A stretch of DNA of 64,000 bases from Valencia hispanica (taxonomy: Eukaryota; Chordata; Actinopteri; Cyprinodontiformes; Valenciidae). The stretch is taken from the NCBI GenBank assembly GCA_963556495.2, contig OY747713.1, positions 4,251,821-4,315,820 of the forward strand, given 5' to 3'. A program made the translations under genes and the position numbers. Below, in pieces: positions 52,997 to 64,000 of the stretch; position 1 is the stretch's first letter, and every line of letters begins with the position of its first letter. Under the pieces are notes generated by a model. That model worked only from the letters and a program-made list of their open reading frames with translations. It had not been told where the DNA came from and made no database searches.

Positions 52997-55576
52997 TTCG
53001 CCATCCTTATATGCATGGTGTGACATAATTAATAGTGGGCAGTGTTGTGCCACAGATAGGTAGGTTTTGGCTATGAATAATAATGAATAATTGCTTAGAG
53101 CAATTATCAATAAGATTAATAATTTTATGTAAAAATTACCAAGTTTAGGGCACCACCCGGTTTCCAGGAATATCAATAGCCAAATTGTTCAGTCTCAGTT
53201 TATGTTTATGATTACCTGCCTGATAAGGCTGAGACAATTAAACAATATATGAAGGAATAAGTTCTTGGCGTACCTGAACAGCAAGTTACTACACATGTAG
53301 GTGAAATAACAACAATGGTTTTCCAAAATACAAGAGTTTATTACAAAAAGAATTCACCTTCAGTTAACATACTTTAATCAACAAACTCACCAAACTAGTA
53401 ACACACAACTAAACTACTAAGAAAAGAATAACAATAATAAAACTCACACTCAGAAGTAAAACAGTAAAAGTGATAAAAATGCACAGAAATAGAAACAATA
53501 AACAATAAATTAATAATGATGTCACAGTTCAGAATGAATATGTTTGCTCAAAGACCAAGGCTTGTATTGAACAGTGTTGGGAATGAAGCTAAGTTAGTTT
53601 TAAACTAATTGCGATTAGTTTAAGACTAATCAGCAGATTCTGGTTTGTTTTCAAACCACCAATTCACAATGCAACGCAGAAGTGAAGAAAAACATTGTTT
53701 GGAAGAAGTAATGTTTCATTAAACCATTTGCTGAATTAGAAATCAACAACCTTTAGATAATTGATTCAATTTAATTGATCGGTCACTGCAGTGATTGATC
53801 TAATTTAATATTTAGAGTTTATGTTAACGGCCGTACCAATTATGTCGATCTAATTTAGTATTTTGACTTACCAAGAAGGCGGTCTAAAAAAATGACATAA
53901 AAGATTAGTTTTAGTGTTTAAACTATCCGTTTTAAAGTCGATCTCTATCGACTATGAATCGCGGGTAGCATTAGCTTGGAACGTTGTTTCGTCCTCTTCG
54001 GCTTGTTAAACAGCGATCAGCTGCACCTCATTTCACTGACACAGTACCTTCTCTTCAGGTTCAAGATCGCATTGTCCCAGGCTTTGTCGCGGTGGGGTAA
54101 TGCTCCAGTCTCGACGCGGTTCTGTGGCATTCGGTAGCTTGTTAGCGGCTCGCCTCATGCGGCAGCATCTGTCAGAAAGCAGGGCTCAGGGCGGAACAGT
54201 GGGGTTTATCTCAAAACAAACTGGGCTGCGATTCACCTGATTGATCAGCAGTATTGTCGTTGTTGGAGTGAGATCCTACCAGAACTCGCATCTTTTCCCT
54301 CGCCAGCGAAGTAAGGATGGGATCTCTCCTGGGGCTGTTTGGCTGAACACCAGAACTGGAGAGGGCGTGAAAATCTGTGGCGGTGCCTTATATAACCTCT
54401 GGTCCTCTTCTTCTCCTGTCGGAGCTAGAATGTGGGTTAGCGCCAACCAATGGCTGTGTGTCCGCAACAGCAGCTTGTTGTGCAGTTAGTTTCCAAACCA
54501 GTTAATTCATAGTTACATACAATTTTATACTGTATGATGTGCGACAAAGCGTAGCATTGCCAGTAAAGTTATTATGATGGACACATTTCATTAGCGAACT
54601 TGACTTTAAGTGACTTACAGGTTTCTTTGAAAAATAGTTCCTCATGTCCAAATTCTTCTTTTTTGGTGCCATCCTTACTCGCTTCTGCACCCACGTTTTA
54701 CCTGAGTCCTGGAAAGTTCTCCTTGCAGTTTTGGCGCTGCTAACAACCAACATAGCTGCAGAGTCTCACCTGACAGCAGAAAAAGGCACAGCCAATCACA
54801 TTGACCATATATGTTACGGGAGGTAGGACTCCGGTAGGGAACGTAATTAAACTATTTCTGCACATCTAGGTGAATGAGACGTTGACAGATCGGTATTTTT
54901 CTTTCTCCTTTTTGCTTTCTATCGGGTTTGTTTTTCTTTTCTCGAGGAGATCAAATTATTGGTGGGGACAATTCAATAATCGCTGGATATTGGTGGGGAC
55001 ATGTCCCTTCCGTCCATGGTAATTCTACGCCCTTGATTTTACCCTTATATTATTTTCGTTTGTTCCAGAGTGCTGCTGTCATCATTTAAATCTGCTACAG
55101 TTCATGTCCTTTTTGAGCCTTTTTGAAGTCAGTTCAACATCGCTGCCGCAAACGTCTTCCGTCCGCCTTTCCTCCGCCTTTCCTCACCAGTCTGAAACTC
55201 CTGCTACTTCTACTTGAATGTAAACAGTCATCTATGTGAAGCGCGCCCTGACGTATAGCAAGCTTTGTGTGTCATGACGTATGCTGCCTTCAAGTGGTAT
55301 CGTAATTATGGTAAATACAAAAAACCGACATCGAAATTGCACATGAACACCCACTCATGTTGTATCTTTCACTGGAAAACTAGAAAAATTAAAATACTGT
55401 TATTATTTGGTTTGACCTCCTGAGAGCAGATGCTAGCTAGACGTCTAAAACGTTTTAACCAAATAGCAGGTCAGGATAGACTGTGGTATGCAGCGCACGC
55501 TGGAAATGAGTCCCGGTACACTGAGGAGTAAAATTTTGAAGTGCCGGTACTGCGTACCCTTGCGTACCGGCCCACT
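52997..55576. other. No gene recognised; likely old repeats
   Basis: Frames at 54241-54489 and 54502-54826 show no domain. The sequence around 53330-53530 is A/C-rich. A CpG-containing part lies at 53930-54240. I could not define any element ends. Confidence 0.4.
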
Positions 55577-57310
55577 TAAAGCACTGTGTACACCGCAGCG
55601 CACCAAGCATGCAACCAAACCCACCAATGAACTGACCAAGCATGAAACATACAGAACAGGAGATCAAGTGGAGATGCCGTACCTGACCCCACCGAGCCAC
55701 CCAACAGCTACCGCCAAACAATGCCCAAACCAGCCCCTCCCAAAGTGGCATCCCTGAACAGCGGCTGACCGATACCCCAGTCCACCTGGGCCCAGTCAGG
55801 CAGGCACCAGGGATGAACCCCCCCCCCCCACCCCGAGCACCAAGCCCCGGACACCAAGAGCCACCAACGCACCAGCGGGCAGTGGCATCAGTCACCAGCA
55901 GGGAAAGGCAGAGGGGAAATGGGCCCCTCATTTGGTAGGGGGGCTGAGATGTGCCAGGCCACAATGCACCCCAAGACTGGACCTGACGGATACAGTGGAA
56001 CACACAGACATAGTCATACGTTCCTTCCCTCTTACACACATACCCTCTCACCTGCACACCAAGACACACAAGAAAGGACGCTGTACACCCACTCATACTC
56101 CCCATACACACTCTATACTCCCAGGTCCAGGTACCGATGCTCCAGCAGAGCAACGAGCCCCTGGCCCCAGGAGGCGGTCCCCCTACCCTCTAGGATGGAG
56201 ACAAGCAGACCGCCAATGCCCAAACAGTGGCAAAGCAGCCCACCAGCCCAGGCCCCGACCAAACTCCCTGTTTCTCCTCCCGGACCCCAACCCCTGATGG
56301 CCAATAGTGAACAGGGGTGTGGAAAGACCCCTAGCCTCCCTCCTCCCATTCGAGTATAGTGTGGATGTGTGTTGTTATAATGTGCATTTAAAACAGAGGG
56401 GTGGGATGTGGGGAATGCAGCCACACATCCCCCAACCCCCACCCCGAACCCTCAGTGTCATAAGCAGTTTAACGGTGGGCACCGGGACCAGAGGTGAAGC
56501 TGATTGAACAGCTCCTCCTCTGGATGCCGAATAGTCCCAAAGTCCCTACATGTGTGTCTCATGAGAATGTTATGAGTGAGAGTGTTTATGTTGCACAGTA
56601 AAATTGGGACCCAGGCTCCACGTGGTAGCGGAGATGGAAACCCCTCCCCACACCCCAGTGACGTGCCTACACCTCAAAGACCTACATTAGTGGTAGAGTC
56701 ATGGAATGGGCAGACAGAGGTGCCGGAGATGGGAAGGGATGGACTGGGGGACAAAATACCTTCCCACGGAGCTCGCTCCCCCACTGACTCCAATATGCAC
56801 CCCCATTCACCAAGATCCACCAAGGGAGGGAGGCGCTGGCACATCCACCCCAGGGCCCATGGCTGCAGCACCACCAATCCCCACGGAGCCCAAGGTAGTC
56901 ACCCCGACCCCATCCCAGAAGAAGATCTACACCTACCCCGACATTCGGTCTACTATCAAAGTAGAAAAAAGTAGTGCACCCCCTAGGGGGAGAGCACTTT
57001 CAGCTAGATGGTGACAACCTCCCCGCCAATAAAGGAGGCCCCCAGCACCACCATTGTGTTGAAGGCCCCCGTGCCAAAGCAGGAACCCAGGGCACACACT
57101 GGCCCAAAACCTGCTGATGTGCCCACCCCCTATCCCCGGCAGTGCAACAACTGTTGTCTGATGGCTCAGCAAGCAACCGAAGCCACCCCCTCACCTCAGT
57201 CCATTGCCCTGCACCTCCAGTACCCGGCCCGTCCACCAGTTAACCTGAACCAAGTCCTGTTACATCACCCGACCAAAATACTCTGCAGCGTGCAAAGACC
57301 AAGACCCAAG
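55577..57310 (-). mobile_element. Second copy of the G-rich L1 3' region
   Basis: Matches 24927-26330 in order and orientation (for example the segments around GCACCAAGCATGCAACCAA and TAGTGGTAGAGT, AGTAGAAAAAAGT), with a longer middle at 55830-56340. It lacks the terminal 3' part present at 24190-24926. It is part of a segmental duplication with the lectin cluster rather than an independent insertion. Confidence 0.75.
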
Positions 57311-57475
57311 ATCCTCTGAGTCTTTTATACGTTGGATTCATCCGAATTTTTCATCGACAATTAAAGATGTTCTGTTAAATGTCGAGTCCCAGCTCTGGTG
57401 ATCTGATGTCTAAAGAAAGCTGTTTATGTTAAGTATGGTTGTTGTTTTCTGATGAAGACCACTGCCCCAGGGTTT
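57311..57475. repeat. Duplicated lectin-gene flank
   Basis: Matches 26330-26490, including TCATCCGAATTTTTCATC and CTGATGTCTAAAGAAAGCTG. It stops just before where a lectin first exon (as at 26556-26586) would be expected, where an L2 LINE begins. Confidence 0.75.
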
Positions 57476-58400
57476 GATTTTAGGCCCAGTGCTTTTTAAC
57501 CTTTATATGCTCCCTCTTGGCAGCATCATCAGAAGACATGGCGTTAACTTTCACAGTTATGCTGATGATACACAGTTGTACATCTCCATGTCTCCCGATG
57601 ACACACGGCCAATGGATTCACTTTTTAACTGCATTTTAGACATCAAATCCTGGATGGCAGAAAACTTTCTCCAGCTCAACCAGGACAAAACTGAAGTTTT
57701 AGTCATCAGTCCTGAGGCTCAGAGAGAGAAACTTTTACCAAAACTACAATCACTGTCTTTTAATCCTTCTTTACAAGTGAAGAACCTGGGGGTGATTTTT
57801 GACTCTGAGCTGACTTTTATCCCTCACATTAAAAATATTACTAAAACAGGTTTTTATCATCTAAAGAATATTGCCAGAGTCCACCCCATTCTCTCCCGGG
57901 CCGATACGGAGACACGATGCTTTTATTACCAGTAGAATTGATTACTGTAATGCCCTGCTTTCTGGTCTTCCCAAAAAGGGTATCTCAGGTTTACAACTTC
58001 TACAAAATTAAGCAGCACATGTCCTGACAAAGACCAGGAGGCGGAAACACATTACATCGGTCTTAGAATCACTGCATTGGCTCCCCGTAGGTTTTAGGAT
58101 CGATTTTAAGGTTCTATTAATGGTTTTTAAGTGTCTTAATGGTCTTGGGCCGTCTTATCTTTCAGAACTGCTTTTACCATATGAGCCTTCACGGTCTCTG
58201 CGCTCCTCTGGGAGCCGTCTCCTTGTCATCCCAAAAGTCAGGACACACACTCATGGTGAGGCATCCTTTCATTATTATGACCCTCACCTCTGGAACAGGC
58301 TGCCTGAGGACCTCAGGGCCGCAGAGAACGTTCATGTTTTTAGGAGCAGGCTCAAGACTCACCTTTTTAGCCTAGCTTTTAATTGATTATGGGTTAGGGT
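57476..58400 (+). mobile_element. L2-type LINE fragment (reverse transcriptase C-terminal half)
   Basis: Starts within the reverse transcriptase (LGPVLFNLYMLPLGS), shows SYADDTQLY, ENFLQLNQDKTEVLV and NLGVIFDSELTF, and runs with one frameshift near 57920 and a stop near 58010 to the C-terminal block (RSLRSSGSRLL...LWNRLPEDLRAAENV...LKTHLFSLAFN). The 5' half is absent. Confidence 0.85.
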
Positions 58401-58499
58401 TAGGGTTGGTGATCCTAACCCATGATCTCACTAGTGTTTTCAATTATACATCACTTTGTGATAACCTCCGTTAAAACATTTATGTGAACCGAAATTATA

Positions 58500-60085
58500 C
58501 TCTCAAAGAAAACAACAATGGTCAGACAAGCCCACATCACGCACATTAATCTTGGAAATGCCCAGACCCTTCGAGATCAGTAAGTCCAAAACATGACCCT
58601 TGTTATGTGTGGGCTCTGTTATATGCTGAGTCAGCCCAAAGTTGTCCAGAGTGTTACTCAGGTCTTTAGACTCTTTGTTCTGGGGATTGTCAACATGGCT
58701 GTTAAAATCCCCAACAATAATTATACAGTCAAAATTAACACAGACTATAGACAGCAGTTCACTAAAATCATCATTACAGTCAGCACAGTAATTTGGAGGC
58801 CGATAAATGTTAAGAAACATGGCTCTAGATGAGGCCTTCAGCTGTACAGCAACATATTCAAAAGAAGGAAAACTTCCAAGAGCTTGTCCTGGGAAAAGTT
58901 CTGACTGCTGATATCCACGCAGCCTGGACCCTTAACACATCATACATCAGACTGTAGCGATTACACATGCTTACGTGGTGGGGTAGGAGGGGGCCGGGCT
59001 TGTTGCCCTACCTTTGATCGTCCTGGTGTGGGGTTTATTGGTAAAGAAAACAGATTGGTCTGGGGGGTAGATCTGAGCCCAATGTTGACTCGCTCCATCA
59101 TCTGCTGAGTGAATTTCAGATGGGGGGAGTGGGGTGGTAAGTCTTCCTTTTGATATAAGTCTTTGTGTATCTCCTTTTTGGCTCCAAGCACAGAGGGATG
59201 ACGCAGGAAGTAGAAAATATTGAAGGTAAACAGTCTTACACCTGACCTGTTCTAACTAAATCCATTTGCCTTAAAAAGATGTCTACACTCCCAAAAAATC
59301 TGAAAGTTGTTAATAAATTGCAGTTCTTTGTCAGGACATGCAGATAAAATCCACTTATTTAATGCCAAAAGACGGCTAAATCTTTCTTCTCCTCCTCTGA
59401 TGGGTGGTAAAGGTCCACTGATGAATACTGCTGCATCCAACGAGCTCACGGTGTTCAATAATCCAGCGAAGTCCCGTTTTAGAACCTCCGATTGTTGCTT
59501 GGACACATTATTCGACCCCGTGTGGAGAACAATGTTTTTCACTGTTGGATATTTAGTCACAGTTTTCAGAATCCTCTTCTGCATGTCACTGACCATATCC
59601 TTTGGAAAGCAGAGGACTTTGGTGTTCTTTCCACACATCCACTGAACGTCCTTTACAGAGGAATCACCTACAATCAGAGTTTCAGGCCCAGTCTTTTGCT
59701 TTCTCTGTGGCCTCTCACTCTCTGACAGGTTATCAGTCCTCATCTTGCTGCCTTGGGGTGGATGGTCGTCAGATTAAGATCCAGGGTTCTCCAACAGTGA
59801 AGCAAATCTATTCTGCAGCTTCACATTCGGTTGTTTTGAAAGTCTGTGGCTAACTTTCCCATTTGCAGCTGTTCTGTCCCGTGTCCTCTCATGTACGGGA
59901 GTAGAAGAAGCCCTCTCTCTTGTAGGGAGTGCAGGCCAGTCGGTCTCATCACAGATTTCCACTCGCTGTGTCCAGCCTGCACTACGTCCTCCCGTTTCAC
60001 AGAGACATGATTTAGTTTTTGGCTTAGCACCAAGACAGTTCCAGGGAGGATTATCACTCTGTGATTTAATGTAATGAGCAGAGGC
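58500..60085 (-). mobile_element. L2-type LINE 5' half, head-on to the previous fragment
   Basis: On the minus strand, 59743-59252 encodes an SGNH-type first ORF (TLIVGDSSVKDV, VLHTGSNNVSK, FISGPLPPIRG) and 58820-58503 encodes endonuclease motifs (LNIYRPPN, IIIVGDFNSHVD, VGLSDHCCF). The reverse transcriptase part is missing. Together with 57476-58400 this forms an inverted junction at about 58450. Confidence 0.8.
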
Positions 60086-60485
60086 TCCCTCTTTCTTGGT
60101 GGTGTTATCTCTGCCTGCTGAATGCTAAGTACTTAGATGCTGTAGATCAGGCTTCAGCTGTGTGTAGGCCACACACACAGAGTGCTGAAGGTAAAAGATC
60201 TATGAAATATTGCCGTTACTACTAAAAAAGGTTTTTCCCATAAATGTATATGTATTCAAAAGTCCTGCAGGTCGGATCATAAAGGGAAAAAAAAAAAAAA
60301 ATAAGCTGAAAAATGCAGAAAAATGCAAGCAGAAGGGAGAGCGAAGTAGCAAAGCAGCCAATTGCAGCGAAGCAGGAAGCAGGAAAGTCTGCCATAACCG
60401 ACTGGGGGTCTGAGAAGCCAGAACAGATGCATAAAAAATAAACAATATGATGCAGAATTACTTTCTATGTTAAATAAAAACTAGG
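60086..60485. other. No recognised feature
   Basis: Contains a poly(A) run at 60285-60302 and no coding signal or repeat termini that I can define. Confidence 0.4.
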
Positions 60486-61885
60486 AAATGCAATTTTATT
60501 TCTATTGCACACTTTCAACAACAAGGTAATTCATGGTGCTTTACATGTTAAGGGGATAAAGTAAAAACAGCAATAAAGCATAAAACACACAAAACATTTG
60601 ATACAGGAAAACATTACTCAAGGGCAGCGCTAAACAGATACCTTTAGTTGTGATTTAAAAGAACTCAGTGTTTCAGCAGCTTTGCAGTTTTCTGGAAGTT
60701 TGTTCCAGATTAGAGGAGCATAGAAACTGAAAGCTGCTTCTCCATGTTTGGTTCTAATTCTAGGGTTTATTAGTAGACTGAAATTAGAGGACCTAAATGG
60801 TCTGTGGGGTTGGTATAGTAACAGTAGGTCTTCAGCATACTTTGGCGCTAAGCCATTCAATGATTTATAAACTAGTAAAAGTATTTAAAAGTCTATTCTC
60901 TGAGCTACAGGGAGCCAGTATAAGGGCTTTTGAACAGGGGTTGATGTGCTCGACTGTGGTGGAAAATTGTTCTGCAATTAGGAATTAAGTGTATATTCTC
61001 TGTTTAGTGAATGCATCTAGGGTAAAATGACAAGGTTATTGTTCCAACTTAATGTTTATGAGATATATGTGTCAGGTCACCACAGAGACAGAAGCCGGGG
61101 CAGTAAGATAACAGTCTGGCCTTCGGATGAGCTGTTTTATGCGTTGCTATCAGACTCGCATAAACCAGTTACTCCAGAGGCGGGGCGTGAAAGTTGGAGA
61201 AGACGTCTACAGAGATAAACAGTGATTGCTGAATACTATTTAAGCGGTTAGTTAGAAAGGTTGGTTAGGGTGATGCACGAGTAACTCTGTCCCCTCCATG
61301 CTCTGGCCAGACATGTTTGTATTAAATACTTAAACGCCTTTTGGGACTCAAGTCTTCTTTATAATGGAAACCCTGAGATAAATTTTTTTGCCATAACACT
61401 ACTTTCCTGGTTCTAGTGAGGAACACGAGCAGCAGTGTTCTGGATCAGCTGCAACTGTCTGATTGACTTTTTAGGCAGACCTATGAAGACGATGTTGCAG
61501 TAATCAATCCGACTAAAGATAAACGCATGGATGAGTTTTTCTAGGTCCTGTTGCGACATCAGTCCTTTAATCCTAGAAATGTTCTTCAGGTGATAGAAGC
61601 CTGACCTTGTTATTACTTTTATGTGACCCTGGAGGTTCAGGTCTGAGTCCATTACTACACCTAGATTTCAGGCCTGATCAGTAGTTTCTAGCTGGATTAA
61701 CTGAACCTGTGTGCTGACTGTGGATCGTTCCTCTTTAGGTTTAAAAGTAATTACTTCAGTTCTGTTTCTGTTAAGCTGGAGAAAGTTATGGCACATCCAC
61801 TAGTTGATTTGCTCGATGCATTTACTTAGGGTTTGGATGGGTTCAAAGTAACCTGGTGACATTGTAATGAGTTTATTTCAGTAGT
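60486..61885 (-). mobile_element. L2-type LINE 3' fragment, interrupted by a solo LTR
   Basis: The 3' terminus lies near 60486-60540 (CACACTTTCAACAACAAGGT). The minus strand encodes LASKYAEDLL-like and INPRIRTKHGEAAFSFYAPL, then LIWNKLPENCKAAETL (60860-60630), and beyond the [23 protein letters not shown] and FSRIDYCNIVFIGLPKK (61652-61413). It is the counterpart of 26785-27460 in the duplicated block. Confidence 0.85.
60955..61398 (+). mobile_element. Solo LTR (444 bp) with empty site
   Basis: Bounded by TGTGGTGG and CCATAACA (TG...CA), flanked by CGAC (60951-60954) and CTAC (61399-61402), a 4-bp target duplication with one mismatch. The homologous L2 fragment at 26980-26983 has a single CTAC and no insert, which proves the insertion. 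ATTAAATACTTAAA near 61320 could be a polyadenylation signal and TATTTAAG near 61241 a TATA-like box. No internal retroviral sequence remains, as after LTR-LTR recombination. Confidence 0.88.
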
Positions 61886-63495
61886 AGCTGCTTTTACTGG
61901 CTTCATCTAGAAGAGAAACACATCTAAACAAATCCGATCTATGCTTGTTTTAAAGTCAATAGGATAAAGGAGGCACAGCTAATCACAGCAAAATCTTATC
62001 CAATACGTTTGTATAGAAGAGAGACAGGGTTAAAACCAAAAAGAAAGGGCTAAGTGTATCATATGTTAAAGGGGTACATTAGCATAATTAGCTCTCTCTA
62101 TTAAGAGAAGAAAAACAGAACATAAAGTTAAAAGATAAAATAAGAGCAAATATCTTGAAACTGGAGGGTAGTAGAAGAAAGTAGCAGAGGTTAGTCTTTA
62201 CTAGTTCCAATTGGAGGGAAAATGTATGCATTCCTATGGCTCTACCGGGCTGGTGTGTGGACTAATCTTTAGCCTGAATTAACCTTATACGTCTTCTGCT
62301 AGTTCACCAAATCCATGTTCATATTTATAACCACCAAGCTGTTTATATAATCAGTATATGTCACGCTGCCCTATTCCTGCCTCATTGTCTTCACCTGTCT
62401 GTCTCATCATCCACACCTGATCCTACTCACCTCCTGCCTTTAAGACCCCTCACTTCCTTTCACGCCCGGCCGGATCATTAGTAGTTCATTAGTTGGTAAT
62501 CGTCTACCGCCATGGTGTGTTCTTCCTGCTGTCTTCCTTCCCTGCCCGATGTCCAGTGTCTCCGTTCCTGACCGTCTTCACCACCATCATCACGATCTCC
62601 TCACTATAATAAACATCCTGCACCTTCCTTCAGCGAGTGCGTTTGGGTCCATTCTCCACACACCTCGTGACAGTATATGTGAGAAAATAGCTTTTCATTG
62701 GTCAGATACTCCATGTCACTACAGGAAACACTATCTTAGCTCTTGGACGCCAATCTGCAAACAAATCTACTCACTAATTAGAGGTGTTAGGGTTGGAAAA
62801 GGCTGAAGGGATTTAACATTAGGATCTACTGCAGCGCTAGAATACCTACAAAATGTGCATCTATGAGTTTGTGGCAATTCCTAATAAAAGCCTTGTTTTA
62901 CTTTAGATAGGCCTCTGATCGATGTCGAATTCACCCTGATGTTGACAGGTCGTCTGCTTGGAGACTTTTGTCTCTCAGCTAAAGGAGGAGCTGCAAAGGC
63001 TGACATCAGCGTTTAAACTGAACCCACCACTGTTAGGCAAAAAAAAACCTGTCTTCAGTTCCTCCAACACCAACCAACATACCAGCTTTTAGTGAATTTT
63101 CACAGGCTTCTGGGCCAATCCTGTAAAACGAGTGTGGTGTTTTTTTGCTTTTATAGGAGAGGGAAATGATTGATGAGCATTGTTGTGGGCAGCTCTGTCA
63201 ACTCTCTAATAAATACCAGCAGAAAAACTAGCAAAATAAAGCACCCCCTCCTAAAGACCAACAGAACTGCAGATACGCAACATGTTCAGTGTTCTGACAC
63301 ATGGATTAAAATTGTGTGGTTCATAACAGTGCATGATTTGTGATTTAAAACTGTGTACTCACTGCATGAAGTTAACACTGCATGCCATTGGCTTGATTTG
63401 GGACTTCCTCTCTGATCTGACAGCCCTAGCTGTCTTCAGGAAGCTTTTAAAAGCTTAAAGTAATATCTGAGGTGTCTCAGAGTCACAGCAGAAGG
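61886..63495. repeat. Duplicated flank upstream of lectin gene D
   Basis: Matches 27461-28689 throughout with few differences apart from the 311-bp insertion at 62361-62671 and about 50 bp near 62190-62260. It carries the presumed promoter region of gene D. Confidence 0.85.
62361..62671. mobile_element. 311-bp insertion with 8-bp target duplication
   Basis: The element starts TCACGCTGCC and ends CTCGTGAC. It is flanked by AGTATATG at 62353-62360 and 62672-62679. The paralogous site at 27861-27868 has one AGTATATG and no insert. An 8-bp duplication fits hAT or P-type elements. It is related to the element at 44396-50455. No coding capacity. Confidence 0.9.
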
Positions 63496-63927
63496 ATGGC
63501 TGAAGCTGATGTAACATACGTTGATGTGAAGTTTACAAAAAAGGCCAAAGGTAAGCCTACCTACATCTTATCAGTTCCAGTCTTTAATCTCCTCCCCATT
63601 GACTCCTCTGTGTTTTCTGTTGTGCAGATGAGGTTCCTGCAGCTGATGTTGTCTATTCTACAGTCAGAAGGCCACAAATTCAAGAGCAAGGTTTGTTTAA
63701 AAAAAAAATTTAAACTTAAACTTGATTCAAAATTAAATCCAAGTCTTAAATTAAATCCAAGTCTATGTTTTTGTGCAGTCCTGTTTTTAATTAACAGACT
63801 GATATTTTTATTAAAATGTGGAATTCGATGTCTGTTTAAGAGATGATTTATGCTTTTTTATTGAACAGGAAAACCAAAAGTAGCTGAAAAACAAATGTAC
63901 CAGTGTTTGACAGCTCAGCAGAGGCAG
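63496..63927 (+). CDS. C-type lectin receptor gene D, 5' end only
   Basis: Exon 1 at 63496-63550 (MAEADVTYVDVKF...) and exon 2 at 63628-63690 (DEVPAADVVYSTVRRP) match gene C with the same borders and phases. The two tyrosines lie in ITIM-like contexts that could recruit SHP phosphatases when phosphorylated. The exon-like segment at 63869-63927 is also conserved with gene C. The membrane segment and lectin domain would lie beyond the window end. The ATG at 63496 is preferred over the upstream in-frame GTG at 63472. Whether D is functional cannot be judged here. Confidence 0.78.
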
Positions 63928-64000
63928 GTAGAAACTAGTGACATTTACTTTAGTAAAATTTTGGAGTAATTTTACTAAACCGTAATTTTTACTTTTACTT

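Noticed and set aside
58393..58412. Telomere-like GGGTTAGGGTTAGGGTT
   Set aside because: Only about three units in an L2 3' region; too short to call an interstitial telomeric array.

Overview
This window is eukaryotic nuclear DNA from a teleost fish, probably a percomorph. The case rests on the repeat content (Rex3/RTE, L2/Maui-type and Tx1/L1-type LINEs, a Nimb/I-type LINE, Tc1, PIF/Harbinger and hAT-like DNA transposons, a fish endogenous retrovirus) and on spliced C-type lectin receptor genes with GT-AG introns. There are no bacterial features. Most of the sequence is transposable elements, many nested two or three deep.

Layout. 1-7990: a decayed endogenous retrovirus on the minus strand (env, integrase, RNase H, reverse transcriptase, protease, gag from low to high coordinate), with a 5'-truncated L1 copy inside env. 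8.6-13.1 kb: L2, hAT-like, Rex3 and Tc1 pieces with two TIR elements inserted in them. 13.1-19.4 kb: a nearly full-length but frameshifted Tx1/L1-type LINE that split a Tc1 element. 20.1-21.2 kb: an RTE/Rex3 fragment. 21.3-51.1 kb: a cluster of C-type lectin receptor genes. Gene A (minus, 22042-26586) has a nonsense codon, gene C (plus, 28690-31287) is frameshifted and lacks its last exon, and gene B (minus, 37554-51089) is an intact six-exon model of 225 residues. Gene B's first intron has grown to about 12.4 kb by insertion of a Harbinger element (itself holding a second Harbinger with an intact MADF-BESS gene), an LTR, a small TIR element and a Nimb-like LINE. 51.5-53.0 kb: a large foldback element with an ORF in its loop. 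55.6-64 kb: a second copy of the 24.9-29.3 kb block, ending in the start of a fourth lectin gene (D, plus, 63496 to beyond the window).

How the genes relate. All four lectin genes encode type II membrane proteins. A and B have short cytoplasmic tails without tyrosine motifs. C and D begin with exons carrying two ITIM-like motifs (VTYVDV and VVYSTV). They share closely similar CTLD exons, so the locus looks like a birth-and-death cluster of inhibitory and non-signalling receptors on opposite strands. Segmental duplication, frameshifts and repeat insertion are the visible forces. The only complete reading frames are gene B, the MADF-BESS accessory gene, and the ORF1 genes of the L1 and Nimb-like LINEs; the Nimb ORF2 is open except for one stop codon.
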